Shown: positions 26,862-34,833 of the stretch, in pieces
How the letters are laid out: each line of letters opens with the position of its first letter
Position numbering within the stretch: position 1 is the stretch's first letter
Source of the DNA: Hyphomonadaceae bacterium
GTDB taxonomy: Bacteria; Pseudomonadota; Alphaproteobacteria; Caulobacterales; Hyphomonadaceae
Length of the DNA: 64,000 bases
Assembly (NCBI GenBank): GCA_016714495.1
Contig: JADKDU010000008.1
Location: 1-64,000, forward strand
Direction: 5' to 3'
Program-made: the position numbers and the translations under genes
The notes under the pieces: model-generated
The model's input: the letters and a program-made list of their open reading frames with translations, nothing else
Told to the model about the DNA's origin: nothing
The model's database searches: none

Positions 26862-27427
26862 TGGCCTCCGGGGTGAGCCGTCATGTTCGGCTCGGCATAG
26901 GAAATGTCGGCGGCGGCCGCCAGCTTCTTCGCGATCTCGCGCATCGCAGGCAGCCGCGTGTCAGCCGCCGTGGCGCCGGTGTGCACCAACACCAGCTCGT
27001 TGGAATAGGTCACGCGGTCCAGCTTCAGGCTGGCGAATTCGGGCCGACCGGCTTTCCACGCTTCGAACTTGGTGCGCGCCGAACCCTGGTCTTTCCAGAA
27101 CGCGTCGATGATGTCTTTCACCTTCGAGTCGTCCTTGAACTTGACGACGATCTCCATGCCCATATTCACCGCGCCGCCGGGAGGCTGGTCGAACTGCACG
27201 CCGGGCAGAGCGCCGCCGGGCTGGGGCGCGGCTGGCGGATTGGCGGCCAGAGGCGCTTCCAGCGGGGCTTCGATTGGCGCCGGGATCGGTGCGGGCGCTT
27301 CTGGCCCGGTGAGCGAAACCACCCCGATAATTGCCGCGACGATTCCCAAGGCCCCAGCCGCCACGGGCGCTGCTCCCTTGAAGCGGCCTTCCCCTGGTGG
27401 GGCGCCCTGAATGTCGACCACAGCCAT
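26858..27427 (-). CDS. Membrane-anchored protein resembling a subtilase pro-domain / I9 inhibitor (189 aa)
   Basis: ATG 27427 (MAVVDIQGAPPGEGR) precedes a membrane segment at about 17-40 (AAPVAAGALGIVAAIIGVVS) and a Pro/Ala linker. The C-terminal 95 residues look like a stand-alone subtilisin pro-domain: MEIVVKFKDDSKVKDIIDAF, then ELVLVHTGATA, then REIAKKLAAAADISYAEPNM. The ending of the type Y-A-E-P-N is the usual end of the I9 fold just before the cleavage site, but here no protease domain follows. The subtilase gene lies immediately upstream (stop at 27521), and its own pro-segment ends similarly (DYQYVEKDY). I infer an intramolecular-chaperone-like or inhibitory partner supplied in trans. 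The longer start at 27493 adds an unlikely Arg-rich stretch. Confidence 0.7.
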   Translation of the reverse strand: MAVVDIQGAPPGEGRFKGAAPVAAGALGIVAAIIGVVSLTGPEAPAPIPAPIEAPLEAPLAANPPAAPQPGGALPGVQFDQPPGGAVNMGMEIVVKFKDDSKVKDIIDAFWKDQGSARTKFEAWKAGRPEFASLKLDRVTYSNELVLVHTGATAADTRLPAMREIAKKLAAAADISYAEPNMTAHPGGQ

Positions 27428-27520
27428 TCTCCCTCTCCTCCGGACAGACCGGGAGAGCAGAAAATGCGCTTCTTTCAAAGCTATCTGCATCACGCGGCAG
27501 TCCCCCGTCCGACTTAACGC

Positions 27521-29887
27521 TTACTGCGCCGGTGCGTTCGCAAGATTCAGCATCCTGCCCCCGCACGGCCGAAAACACATGTCCGGCGAACCTGCGATCG
27601 GCGTCCCCCCCGGATAGGCCGAGCACTTGCCCGAACACTGCGTTTGCGTGCGAGGCATGGTGGACGACAACAGCTTCGTACGCAAATCTGATGGCACCGC
27701 GGCGGGGTATTTCGCCTTCAGCAGCGCCAGCGCCGCTGAAACGTGCGGCGCCGCCATCGATGTCCCGTTTTCGTAGGAATAGTAACACTGCGGCACCGCC
27801 GTACCGGGTTTTACCGGGTCCATGCAGTTCTTCGAGAACTTGGTCGACAAGACGCCATCGGGCCGTCCGTCCTTGTCGTCGTCGCGGCTCATGTCGCCGC
27901 CCGGCGCCATGATCGCGACTTTCGCGCCATAGTTGGAATACGGCGTAAGCACGCCGCGCGCATCGTTCGCCGCTACCGAGATGACGTTGTCGCATCCGCC
28001 TGGCGCGAAGTACTTCACGTCGACACGCGCATTGCCCGCCGCCGCCACTACGATCGCGCCCGCCGCTGTCGCATCATTGATCGCAGCCTGCATCGAAGCC
28101 GGGCAGGGTTCGAACAGGCCGATCGACAGGTTGATGATGTCTGCGGGGTGCGAGTTCCACACCTCCCGGCCCTGCGTGTCGCGCGCAGGCACCGTGCCCG
28201 CCGCCCAGCGGATCGCATCGTTGATGTCCGATAGCTTGCCGCCGCAACGCCCCAGCGCGCGCACGGGAACGATGGTGACGTCCCAGTTGCCGCCCGCGAC
28301 GCCCGCGGCGTTGTTGGTGGACGCCACGCCGATCGTGCCGGCGACATGCGTGCCGTGGAAAGTGTCAGACGTGGTCGTGCTCGTCGGCTCGCACTTGTCG
28401 CCCGGATCGTTCGCGTCGTTGTCGCGACCGTCGCCGTCATTCCCCATCATCGGGTCGGAGACCATGTCGTATCCGGGCGCGAGGTTGGGCGAGCCTTTGA
28501 TGTCCGGATGGTTCATCTGCAAGCCGGTGTCGACCACGGCCACCACGACATCGCGCGAGCCCTTGTCCTTGGCCTTCGTCCAGAAGCCGTTGAAGCCAGC
28601 ACCGCCCCCGGATTGTCCGGCAGCCGCGCCGTTGTCGCGGAAATGCCATTGCAAGCCGAACAGCGGGTCGTTGGGACCGTTGCTGATCGCCGTCGCCGGC
28701 TTCGACTGGGTCGGCTTCTTCAGCATCTGGTTGGTGAAGATGTAGTCCTTCTCAACATACTGGTAGTCACCGCTCTCGCGCAGCACTTTCACGACGCATT
28801 CAGTCGCCAGCACCGGATCTTCCTTCATCTTCTCGATGTCCGGCGTCCCGGCGCATTCGGCCGACGACGCTTTCTTTTCGGCGAACAGAGCGCGCATCGA
28901 ATTGACCTTCGTCAAGTCGAGCTGGCCTTCGCGGAACTGCGTCGGGTTGACGCCGATGGTGATGCGCATCTGGCCGCCCTCGCTGGGCGTCACGATGCCC
29001 GACAGGCCCAGCGCCTCGAGTTGCTTTCCGGCCCTGTCGCGAACCTGCACCGCCTTGTCGACGTCGAGGCGCGAGCGAACCTGCAGCGGTTTCGGGATCG
29101 GCGCCGCCTTGTCCTGCGTCTTGCGCGAAACCTGGTCGCCGATCGACTGCGCGGTCTGGCTCGTCGCCGTCAGTGTCTGTTCAGCCGACGCGCGTGCAGA
29201 GCGCAGGGTTTCGCGTTTTAGTTCGACGCCGCTTTCACGCACGGCCTGCTGCAACGCCTTCGGCGCTGCGATCTGCGCCTGCTCGCGCAGCACGGCGGCG
29301 GGCGGCAGTTTCACTTGCGGCATGGGTGCGCCGGCCTTGATGCCCTGGCGCGGCTTGACGATGCGTGGCGCGCCATCGGCGGTTGCGCGACTGGCCTCGG
29401 GCGCAGCGGCTGCCGCCGCAGGCGGCGCGGCTTCCACGATCGGCGCGCCAGCCGGCGCCTCCGCTGACTGCGGCAGCGGCGCGCTTTCGGTGTTGAGCGT
29501 GGCGTTGTCGGGCGTCGCGGCCGCATCGGGCTGAGCCGCGGCCATGTCGAACGTCTCCGGCTCCAGCACCGGCTCGACGATCTGTTCCTTCGGCATCGCG
29601 ATCACCGATCCGACGGCGAAGAAGCTCTGCGTCTGCAGCATCTCTTCCAGGCTCACCGGAGGCAGTTCGACCGGCGCCTGCATCACGCCGAACACGGCGC
29701 GCGCTTCCAGCGGCGCCGAGGCGAGGGGATCGACCGGCGCGGCCGCTTCCTCGGCCTGTTCGCCGCCAGTGATCTGGTTAAGAGCGTCGCCCGCCAGCTG
29801 TCCCAGCTGGTCCAGCCTGTCACATCCGACCAGCGCCGCCAGCGCCGCTCCGAGGACAAGACCCCGCATCATCGGTTTCGCAGTCAT
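27521..29887 (-). CDS. S8 subtilisin-like serine protease, lipoprotein with long N-terminal extension (788 aa)
   Basis: The signal peptide LVLGAALAALVGC ends in lipobox LVGC, so the protease is lipid-anchored. Residues 40-270 are Pro/Ala-rich and disordered in appearance. Residues about 270-385 look like a pro-domain ending DYQYVEKDYIF. The S8 catalytic domain runs from about 405 to 760: Asp453 in VVAVVDTGLQMNHPD, His511 in FHGTHVAGTIG, the oxyanion Asn619 in VAAAGNAR and Ser710 in YENGTSMAAPHVSAA. A Cys-rich C-terminal piece (CSGKCSAYPG, then MCFRPCGG) probably holds disulphides. All catalytic residues are present. It heads an operon with the pro-domain-like protein, a lipoprotein, an M23 peptidase and two small genes, suggesting a joint role in envelope protein or wall turnover. 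Confidence 0.93.
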   Translation of the reverse strand: MTAKPMMRGLVLGAALAALVGCDRLDQLGQLAGDALNQITGGEQAEEAAAPVDPLASAPLEARAVFGVMQAPVELPPVSLEEMLQTQSFFAVGSVIAMPKEQIVEPVLEPETFDMAAAQPDAAATPDNATLNTESAPLPQSAEAPAGAPIVEAAPPAAAAAAPEASRATADGAPRIVKPRQGIKAGAPMPQVKLPPAAVLREQAQIAAPKALQQAVRESGVELKRETLRSARASAEQTLTATSQTAQSIGDQVSRKTQDKAAPIPKPLQVRSRLDVDKAVQVRDRAGKQLEALGLSGIVTPSEGGQMRITIGVNPTQFREGQLDLTKVNSMRALFAEKKASSAECAGTPDIEKMKEDPVLATECVVKVLRESGDYQYVEKDYIFTNQMLKKPTQSKPATAISNGPNDPLFGLQWHFRDNGAAAGQSGGGAGFNGFWTKAKDKGSRDVVVAVVDTGLQMNHPDIKGSPNLAPGYDMVSDPMMGNDGDGRDNDANDPGDKCEPTSTTTSDTFHGTHVAGTIGVASTNNAAGVAGGNWDVTIVPVRALGRCGGKLSDINDAIRWAAGTVPARDTQGREVWNSHPADIINLSIGLFEPCPASMQAAINDATAAGAIVVAAAGNARVDVKYFAPGGCDNVISVAANDARGVLTPYSNYGAKVAIMAPGGDMSRDDDKDGRPDGVLSTKFSKNCMDPVKPGTAVPQCYYSYENGTSMAAPHVSAALALLKAKYPAAVPSDLRTKLLSSTMPRTQTQCSGKCSAYPGGTPIAGSPDMCFRPCGGRMLNLANAPAQ

Positions 29888-30190
29888 TACCCCACCTCAC
29901 GCGTCCTGGACCTTTATGAGCCGTGTTTACCATGATGAGGCGCCATGGCGAATGCTTTGAGCGCACGCCGCTGGGAAACGCAGCGGTTAGCGGGAACTCC
30001 ATGGTTCCCTGCAAAGATGCACTGCGCATCAGAGAATAAGGCTAACCGCCGTATTTGGTCCCTAAAGCGCCCTGCCATCGTCAAACGACCGCGCAACCAC
30101 GGGCGCTCCCATTCGTTGGGGCCTCGGGTGGAGGTGATCCGCCTGAAGGCTGGAGACTTAGCCCGGCACAGGGAATGCAGGACGCTCAAT
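29888..30190. promoter_or_regulatory. Intergenic region upstream of the subtilase operon
   Basis: About 300 bases with no supported gene; it must contain the promoter of the subtilase operon (minus strand) and that of the small plus-strand gene. No clear operator is visible. Confidence 0.35.
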
Positions 30191-30328
30191 ATGACCAACA
30201 CCAATAGCAAGTTTGTCACGCGCTTCTTGGCGGTGCTTTTCGTCGGCCTCACCTTCGCCGGCTGCGCCATGATGTTCGTCCAAGGCGAAAAGTCCCTCTT
30301 CGCTGAGTCACAAACGACCATTCCGTAG
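30191..30328 (+). CDS. Possible very small lipoprotein (45 aa)
   Basis: ATG 30191 gives MTNTNSKFVTRFLAVLFVGL and then TFAGCAMM, a signal sequence with a lipobox-like FAGC, and ends after 45 residues. AGGA lies about nine bases upstream. Small membrane or lipid-anchored peptides of this size are often missed, but there is no family support. Confidence 0.4.
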   Translation: MTNTNSKFVTRFLAVLFVGLTFAGCAMMFVQGEKSLFAESQTTIP

Positions 30329-30433
30329 CTAGCGGCGTCCAACCATCTGGAATCAGCCCGCCTCACTCGCATTAATGCGTGTAAAGTTGCTGTCTTCCCC
30401 GGCTGTCTGTATTCCCCGCCGCGGGAGGGCTTC

Positions 30434-31159
30434 ATGACCTTCAGACGAATCATCGTCCTGACCGGCGCTGGCGTGTCCGCTGAAAGCGGCATGGGAACGT
30501 TTCGCGACAAAGACGGGATCTGGACGCAGCACAATCTTGAAGACGTTGCGACGCCGGAAGGCTTCCTACGCAATCCGCGCCTGGTGCACGATTTCTACAA
30601 CGCCCGCCGCCGCGCCCTGCGCGATGCAAAGCCTAACGCGGCCCATCTAGCGCTGGCGCGGCTCGAACAGGTTGTGAAACGGTCCGGCGGCGATCTCATG
30701 CTCGTCACCCAGAATGTCGACAATCTGCACGAGAAGGCGGGGTCGCATTCGCTACTCCACATGCATGGCGAATTGGCGCGCGTGATCTGCGCCTCGTGCG
30801 GCGCCAGGGGCGCGTGGGACGACGATCTCTTCGCCGACACCGAATGCTGGCGATGCGGCGCAACCGGCGTTCGCGGCCTGAGGCCAGATGTCGTGTGGTT
30901 CGGCGAAATGCCCTATGGCATCGACGACATCTATGGTCGCCTGTCGTCGTGCGACCTCTTCGCCTCCATCGGGACGTCCGGCGAAGTCTACCCCGCCGCC
31001 GGCTTCGTCCACGAGGCGCGGCGATCCGGCGCCCACACGGTCGAGCTCAACCTCGAACCCTCCGCCAATCACCACGACTTCGGCGAAGGCCATTACGGTC
31101 CCGCCACACAGGTAGTTGATGAATGGGTCTCTGGCCTGATCAGGAAGATCGAGGTCTAG
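30434..31159 (+). CDS. cobB: NAD-dependent protein deacylase, sirtuin class III (241 aa)
   Basis: A Sir2-family enzyme that removes acyl groups from lysine using NAD+. The NAD site is VLTGAGVSAESGMGTFRDKD, with TQNVDNLHEKAG following, and the catalytic His111 lies in LHMHGEL. The structural zinc Cys are C119/C122 (ICASCGA) and C138/C141 (ECWRCGA). The pair Tyr55-x-x-Arg58 (FYNARRRAL) is the SIRT5/CobB signature that favours succinyl and malonyl groups, so desuccinylase activity is expected in addition to deacetylation. The length matches bacterial CobB. It is monocistronic and converges with the zincin gene at 31175. Confidence 0.93.
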   Translation: MTFRRIIVLTGAGVSAESGMGTFRDKDGIWTQHNLEDVATPEGFLRNPRLVHDFYNARRRALRDAKPNAAHLALARLEQVVKRSGGDLMLVTQNVDNLHEKAGSHSLLHMHGELARVICASCGARGAWDDDLFADTECWRCGATGVRGLRPDVVWFGEMPYGIDDIYGRLSSCDLFASIGTSGEVYPAAGFVHEARRSGAHTVELNLEPSANHHDFGEGHYGPATQVVDEWVSGLIRKIEV

Positions 31160-31174
31160 GCTGGCCGATACCGG

Positions 31175-31585
31175 TCAGTCCTCCTGCATCACGTCCATCT
31201 CTTCGTCCGACCAGCCGAAATGATGCCCCAGCTCGTGCACCACGACATGGGCCACCAGCTCTTCCAGCGTGATATCGCCTGTCGCCGCCCATTCATCGAG
31301 GATCGGCATGCGATAGAGCCAGACCATCGGTGGGATGGTCGATGGCGTCGAATGCATCTCGAGCGTCAGCGCAACGCCTGAATACAGCCCCGTGAGCTCA
31401 TAGGGGTTATCGATTTTCATGGTGTCGAGCGTTTCGTCGTCCGCGAAATCCTCGACCTTGACGGCCACGGCCCTGGCATGCGTGCGAAATGGTTCCTCAA
31501 GCGAATCAAGCGCTTCGCGCGCCATTGCCGCAATATCGTCGAGCGAGGGGGCATTGCCCCATGATGTCCGCCGGGAATCCGTCAT
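31175..31585 (-). CDS. Zincin-like metallopeptidase family protein (136 aa)
   Basis: The motif H-E-x-x-H is present in VVVHELGHHFGWSDEEMD, where a third ligand would be the downstream Asp or Glu. The protein belongs to the small cytoplasmic zincin group (the MMP-like PF06262 family) seen in many alphaproteobacteria; substrates are unknown. ATG 31585 (MTDSRRTSWGNAP) is chosen over the longer frame to 31657, which adds a non-conserved segment. It is divergent from the FkbM gene and convergent with cobB (16 bases). Confidence 0.85.
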   Translation of the reverse strand: MTDSRRTSWGNAPSLDDIAAMAREALDSLEEPFRTHARAVAVKVEDFADDETLDTMKIDNPYELTGLYSGVALTLEMHSTPSTIPPMVWLYRMPILDEWAATGDITLEELVAHVVVHELGHHFGWSDEEMDVMQED

Positions 31586-31709
31586 GGCGCCTTTGTAATC
31601 CGCTGCCCCCTGCGACTGAAAGACGTGTCTGTGCGGGATTGCAGGTTGGGGGTTCACATTTGCCGCACGACAGGCTTTCTAGCCAACCTGATGTTTCTGG
31701 AGTTCCGCC

Positions 31710-32537
31710 TTGTCCATGTCCTTTGAAGGCCTGCGCAATCTGGCCACGAGCGTGCGCATCTTTCAAAGAAATGTGCAGGACCGCAAATGGGAACCCGAAG
31801 CCCCCTACATGAAGGAAGTCGTGAAGCCGGGCGATATCTGCCTGCATTTCGGCGGCTCTGACGGACGGCATTCCTATCTCCTGTCGAAACAGATCGGCCC
31901 GCAGGGCAGGGTCCACGTCTACGAACCGTCGAACTATTCCTACGCAATCATGTCGCGCCTCATCCGCTGGCACGGCCTGAAGAACGTCACGCCGCACAAC
32001 GCCGCCATTGGCGCTGCGGAAGGCGAGATGATCCTCTCCGTCCCGAAGAAGATGACGGGTCATCTCGGCCGCGCCTATGGCGTCGTCACCAGCCGCGGCG
32101 GCACCGCGTCCGACGAAAAGCTCGCAACGGGCAACAAGACCGAATTCATCGACCAGCCGACCGCCGTCACTTCGCTCGACAGCCTGATGCAGCGTGAGAA
32201 GCTCCCGCGCGTCGATTTCATCCGCTGCGATGTCGAGGGCGCCGAAATCCGCTTCATCGAAGGCGGGCGCAACACGCTCGAGCGTGACCTGCCGAGCCTG
32301 CTGATCGAAATCCACCCCTTCTCGCTGGAGCGTAACTTCTCTTCGTCGGGTGAAGCCGTACGCGATTATTTCCTCAATCTCGGCTATCGCATGTGGCAGC
32401 TTAACGACGACAACTCCCACATGTTCGAATCGACACAGATCGATCCCAAGCGCCGGTGGAAGGACTATTTCCTCATCCATCCCAAACGCGGCCCCGGCCT
32501 GCCCGAAGGCATGTTCCGCAAGGCCTTTGCGAACTGA
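31710..32537 (+). CDS. FkbM-family SAM-dependent methyltransferase (275 aa)
   Basis: The FkbM domain spans about 55-230: GRVHVYEPSNYSYAIMSRLI is the SAM-binding acidic strand and VDFIRCDVEGAEIRFIEGGR is the family hallmark. FkbM enzymes O-methylate sugars or secondary metabolites. No glycan or polyketide genes are adjacent, so the acceptor is unknown; surface polysaccharide is a reasonable guess. The start could be Met3 (31716). A thioesterase gene follows 21 bases after the stop in the same direction. Confidence 0.87.
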   Translation: MSMSFEGLRNLATSVRIFQRNVQDRKWEPEAPYMKEVVKPGDICLHFGGSDGRHSYLLSKQIGPQGRVHVYEPSNYSYAIMSRLIRWHGLKNVTPHNAAIGAAEGEMILSVPKKMTGHLGRAYGVVTSRGGTASDEKLATGNKTEFIDQPTAVTSLDSLMQREKLPRVDFIRCDVEGAEIRFIEGGRNTLERDLPSLLIEIHPFSLERNFSSSGEAVRDYFLNLGYRMWQLNDDNSHMFESTQIDPKRRWKDYFLIHPKRGPGLPEGMFRKAFAN

Positions 32538-32558
32538 AGCCAACCCAAGGGAAGCGCC

Positions 32559-33005
32559 ATGTTCTCGCTTGATCCCAAGGCCGAGGCGCGCTGTCGGAAT
32601 TCCTTCGCACGCCAGCCGATGATGACAACCATCGGCGCGTCGGTGCTGTCAGTGAAATCTGGCGAAGTCGAAATCGAAATGCCGTTTGCCGCTCATCTCA
32701 CGCAGCAGCACGGCTTTCTGCATGCAGGCGTTCTCGCCACCCTGACGGATACCGCCTGCGGCTTCGCCGCGCTGACCCTGATGCCGGACGCCGCCGCGGT
32801 ACTCGCCACCGAGTTCAAGATCAACCTGCTGTCGCCGGGCAAGGGCGACCGTTTCATCGCGCGGGGCCGCGTCGCCCGCGCCGGCAGGAAGCTGATGGTG
32901 TGTCTGGGCGAGGCCTTCGCGCAGAGCGAAGGCAAGCGCAAACAGATCGCGCTGATGAGCGCCTCCGTCATGGTTGTGGATACCTCGACCGGGCTGAAGG
33001 ACTAG
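32559..33005 (+). CDS. PaaI-family hotdog thioesterase (148 aa)
   Basis: A hotdog-fold acyl-CoA thioesterase. The central motif GFLHAGVLATLTDTACGFAA holds the conserved H-G-G/A-x-x-x-x-x-x-D pattern, with Asp as the catalytic residue, and TEFKINLLSPGKGDRFIARG is the second strand block. The length is typical of PaaI/YdiI-like proteins. It probably hydrolyses an acyl or aryl-CoA to recycle CoA. It lies in a plus-strand run with the FkbM gene upstream and mmcB downstream. Confidence 0.87.
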   Translation: MFSLDPKAEARCRNSFARQPMMTTIGASVLSVKSGEVEIEMPFAAHLTQQHGFLHAGVLATLTDTACGFAALTLMPDAAAVLATEFKINLLSPGKGDRFIARGRVARAGRKLMVCLGEAFAQSEGKRKQIALMSASVMVVDTSTGLKD

Positions 33006-33108
33006 CCGCAGCTTTCCGGGTGTTTGTGAGCGTTCGCGGGTAAGGGCGGTTGCCCTCGGCCTGGTCTGGCGCGATAAGGAGAACCTAACAGGAACTCCCT
33101 CGCTCGCG

Positions 33109-33600
33109 ATGTTTAACGTGTCTCCCGTCCCGCAGCCATTTGGCGATCCGGTCCCGGCCGGCCGCGCCGCCGAGATCGTGCGCGGCGCACAGCGCATGCT
33201 GGCCGACCTCGGCTTGGCCTCTCTCACCGAAGTCACGCTCGCCAATGGCCGTCGCGCCGATGTCATGGCGGTCGGGCCAAAGGGCGAGATCGTCATTCTG
33301 GAAGTGAAATCCTGCCTGCAGGATTTCGCTACCGACCAGAAATGGCCCGAATACGCGCCCTATTGCGATCGCTTCTACTTCGCCATCGACTGCGATTTCC
33401 CCAAGCAGCACATCCCCACGGATTGCGGCCTCATGGTCTGCGACGGTTTCGGCGGCGCCATCCTGCGCGAGGTCGAGCCGGCCCCGCTCAACGCCGCCCG
33501 CCGCAAAGCCGTTACGCTTTCCTTCGCCCGTCTCGCCGCGGCCCGATTAATGCGGGCAGGCGAGCCGGTTCACACCTCCGCCGAACCCGCGATCGACTAG
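33109..33600 (+). CDS. mmcB: MmcB-family DNA repair protein, putative endonuclease (163 aa)
   Basis: MmcB was named in Caulobacter for mitomycin C resistance and is predicted to have a PD-(D/E)XK-type nuclease fold. Here the core reads TLANGRRADVMAVGPKGEIV, then ILEVKSCLQDFATDQKWPEY, giving the D...E-x-K arrangement (Asp in RADV, Glu and Lys in LEVKS). The segment YFAIDCDFPKQHIPTDCGLM follows, as in relatives. It is cytoplasmic and likely DNA-damage induced, although I did not find a clear LexA box. The next gene begins 14 bases downstream. Confidence 0.88.
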   Translation: MFNVSPVPQPFGDPVPAGRAAEIVRGAQRMLADLGLASLTEVTLANGRRADVMAVGPKGEIVILEVKSCLQDFATDQKWPEYAPYCDRFYFAIDCDFPKQHIPTDCGLMVCDGFGGAILREVEPAPLNAARRKAVTLSFARLAAARLMRAGEPVHTSAEPAID

Positions 33601-33614
33601 GACCCATCCGCCTC

Positions 33615-34055
33615 ATGCCGCTGCAATACCCTCTCGCCGCCAATGCCCGCGCCGCGCTCGACAGCGAGATCGGCGCCCGCACGATCGCGGAAGCGCGCGA
33701 ACTGGCCGGCGGCCCGGTCGAGCTCGTCTCCGATTTCGTGCGCCCCGCGCCCGCCGAGCGCGAAGCGGTCCAGGCCAGGGCGGAATCCGGCATCGCCCGG
33801 GGCTTCGTGCAGCTGTACGAAGATGCAAAGGGCAATCCCGTCATCGCTGTCTCCTACTGGAAGCTGGTTTCCGCAAGGAAAGCCAAAGTCGAGCTTCCGC
33901 CGCCGGAAAAGGCGCCCGCCCCGGCGGATGACCACACGGACGACCTCTATTTCAACAAGCCAGGCGCCAAGGCTGCGGCCGCCGCCAGGCGCCGCAAAAA
34001 GCTTCCCGATCCTAACCAGTTCGACCTGTTCGACGACGGACCCGAGGAAACCTGA
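33615..34055 (+). CDS. Hypothetical protein downstream of mmcB (146 aa)
   Basis: ATG 33615 (MPLQYPLAANARAALDSEIG) follows mmcB by 14 bases and should be co-transcribed. The protein is soluble; its centre reads GFVQLYEDAKGNPVIAVSYW and its C-terminus is basic then acidic (ARRRKKLPDPNQFDLFDDGP). The QFDLFDD ending resembles short clamp-binding peptides (QxxLF-like) that contact the DNA polymerase sliding clamp, which would fit the neighbour's role in repair, but this is a guess. The longer upstream frame overlaps mmcB and is not used. Confidence 0.65.
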   Translation: MPLQYPLAANARAALDSEIGARTIAEARELAGGPVELVSDFVRPAPAEREAVQARAESGIARGFVQLYEDAKGNPVIAVSYWKLVSARKAKVELPPPEKAPAPADDHTDDLYFNKPGAKAAAAARRRKKLPDPNQFDLFDDGPEET

Positions 34056-34146
34056 CGCCATTCCCATGGCGCCAGGATGGTCATTCGCCTCCGGGGTTAA
34101 CCGCACAAGGCTTCACCAACGCCTCGCCCCATGCGTACAAGTCCTG

Positions 34147-34755
34147 ATGCGATCCGACGGGAAGGGCTCAGGCGGACCACCCAGACCGCCCGGCGAAACG
34201 CTGGGCGATCTCGAACGCACACGCTTTGCCGACCTCCTCGTCCTCATCGCCACGCGGCAGGACCGGCCCGCCTTCGCCGAGCTCTTCGCCTATTACGCCC
34301 CACGCGTGAAATCCTACCTGCTGCGCCTCGGCGCCGATAACGCGCAGGCGGAAGAGATCACGCAGGACGTAATGGTGACGGTCTGGCGCAAGGCCGCGCT
34401 GTTCGATCGCGCGCAGGCCTCGGTCTCCACCTGGATTTTCCGCATCGCGCGAAATCGTCGCATCGATGTTTTCCGCCGCACGAAGAAGCCCGATCTCGAT
34501 CCCGAAGAACCGATGCTCCTGCCCTCCGCCGTCGACGCGCCGGATGCGCGCATCGAAGCGATGGAAACCGAAACCCGCGTACGAGCTGCAATGAAGGATC
34601 TGCCGGAAGAACAACTTCTCCTGCTGCGCATGGCTTTCTACGAAGGCCTCTCGCACCGGGAAATCGCCGACAAGCTGAATGTGCCGCTTGGCACGGTGAA
34701 ATCCCGCATCCGGCTCGCCTTTGGAAAGATGAAGTCGAGACTCGAGGATGACTGA
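34147..34755 (+). CDS. ECF RNA polymerase sigma factor (ChrR-linked type, 202 aa)
   Basis: An extracytoplasmic-function sigma factor. Region 2 runs FAELFAYYAPRVKSYLLRLG, then QAEEITQDVMVTVWRKAALF and STWIFRIARNRRIDVFRR; region 4 is RMAFYEGLSHREIADKLNVP followed by LGTVKSRIRLAFGKM. Its partner, a ChrR-like protein, starts about 80 bases downstream, the arrangement of the RpoE-ChrR pair that answers singlet oxygen in Rhodobacter. I start at ATG 34147; the longer frame overlaps the preceding gene. The natural targets in such systems include photolyase, SOUL, SDR and related genes, so the 1-3.3 kb cluster could be its regulon; no shared promoter was found by eye. Confidence 0.9.
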   Translation: MRSDGKGSGGPPRPPGETLGDLERTRFADLLVLIATRQDRPAFAELFAYYAPRVKSYLLRLGADNAQAEEITQDVMVTVWRKAALFDRAQASVSTWIFRIARNRRIDVFRRTKKPDLDPEEPMLLPSAVDAPDARIEAMETETRVRAAMKDLPEEQLLLLRMAFYEGLSHREIADKLNVPLGTVKSRIRLAFGKMKSRLEDD

Positions 34756-34833
34756 CTATCGTGGTGATCGGCTTGCGAAGTGCGTGCGTATGACGAAGAG
34801 GGGAGATAGAAAATCCTTTCGCAGAGTGTGGAG

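Noticed and set aside
26961..27995. A 344-codon minus-strand frame overlapping the subtilase and the pro-domain-like gene
   Set aside because: It is an out-of-frame reading of both genes; the true frames show catalytic residues.
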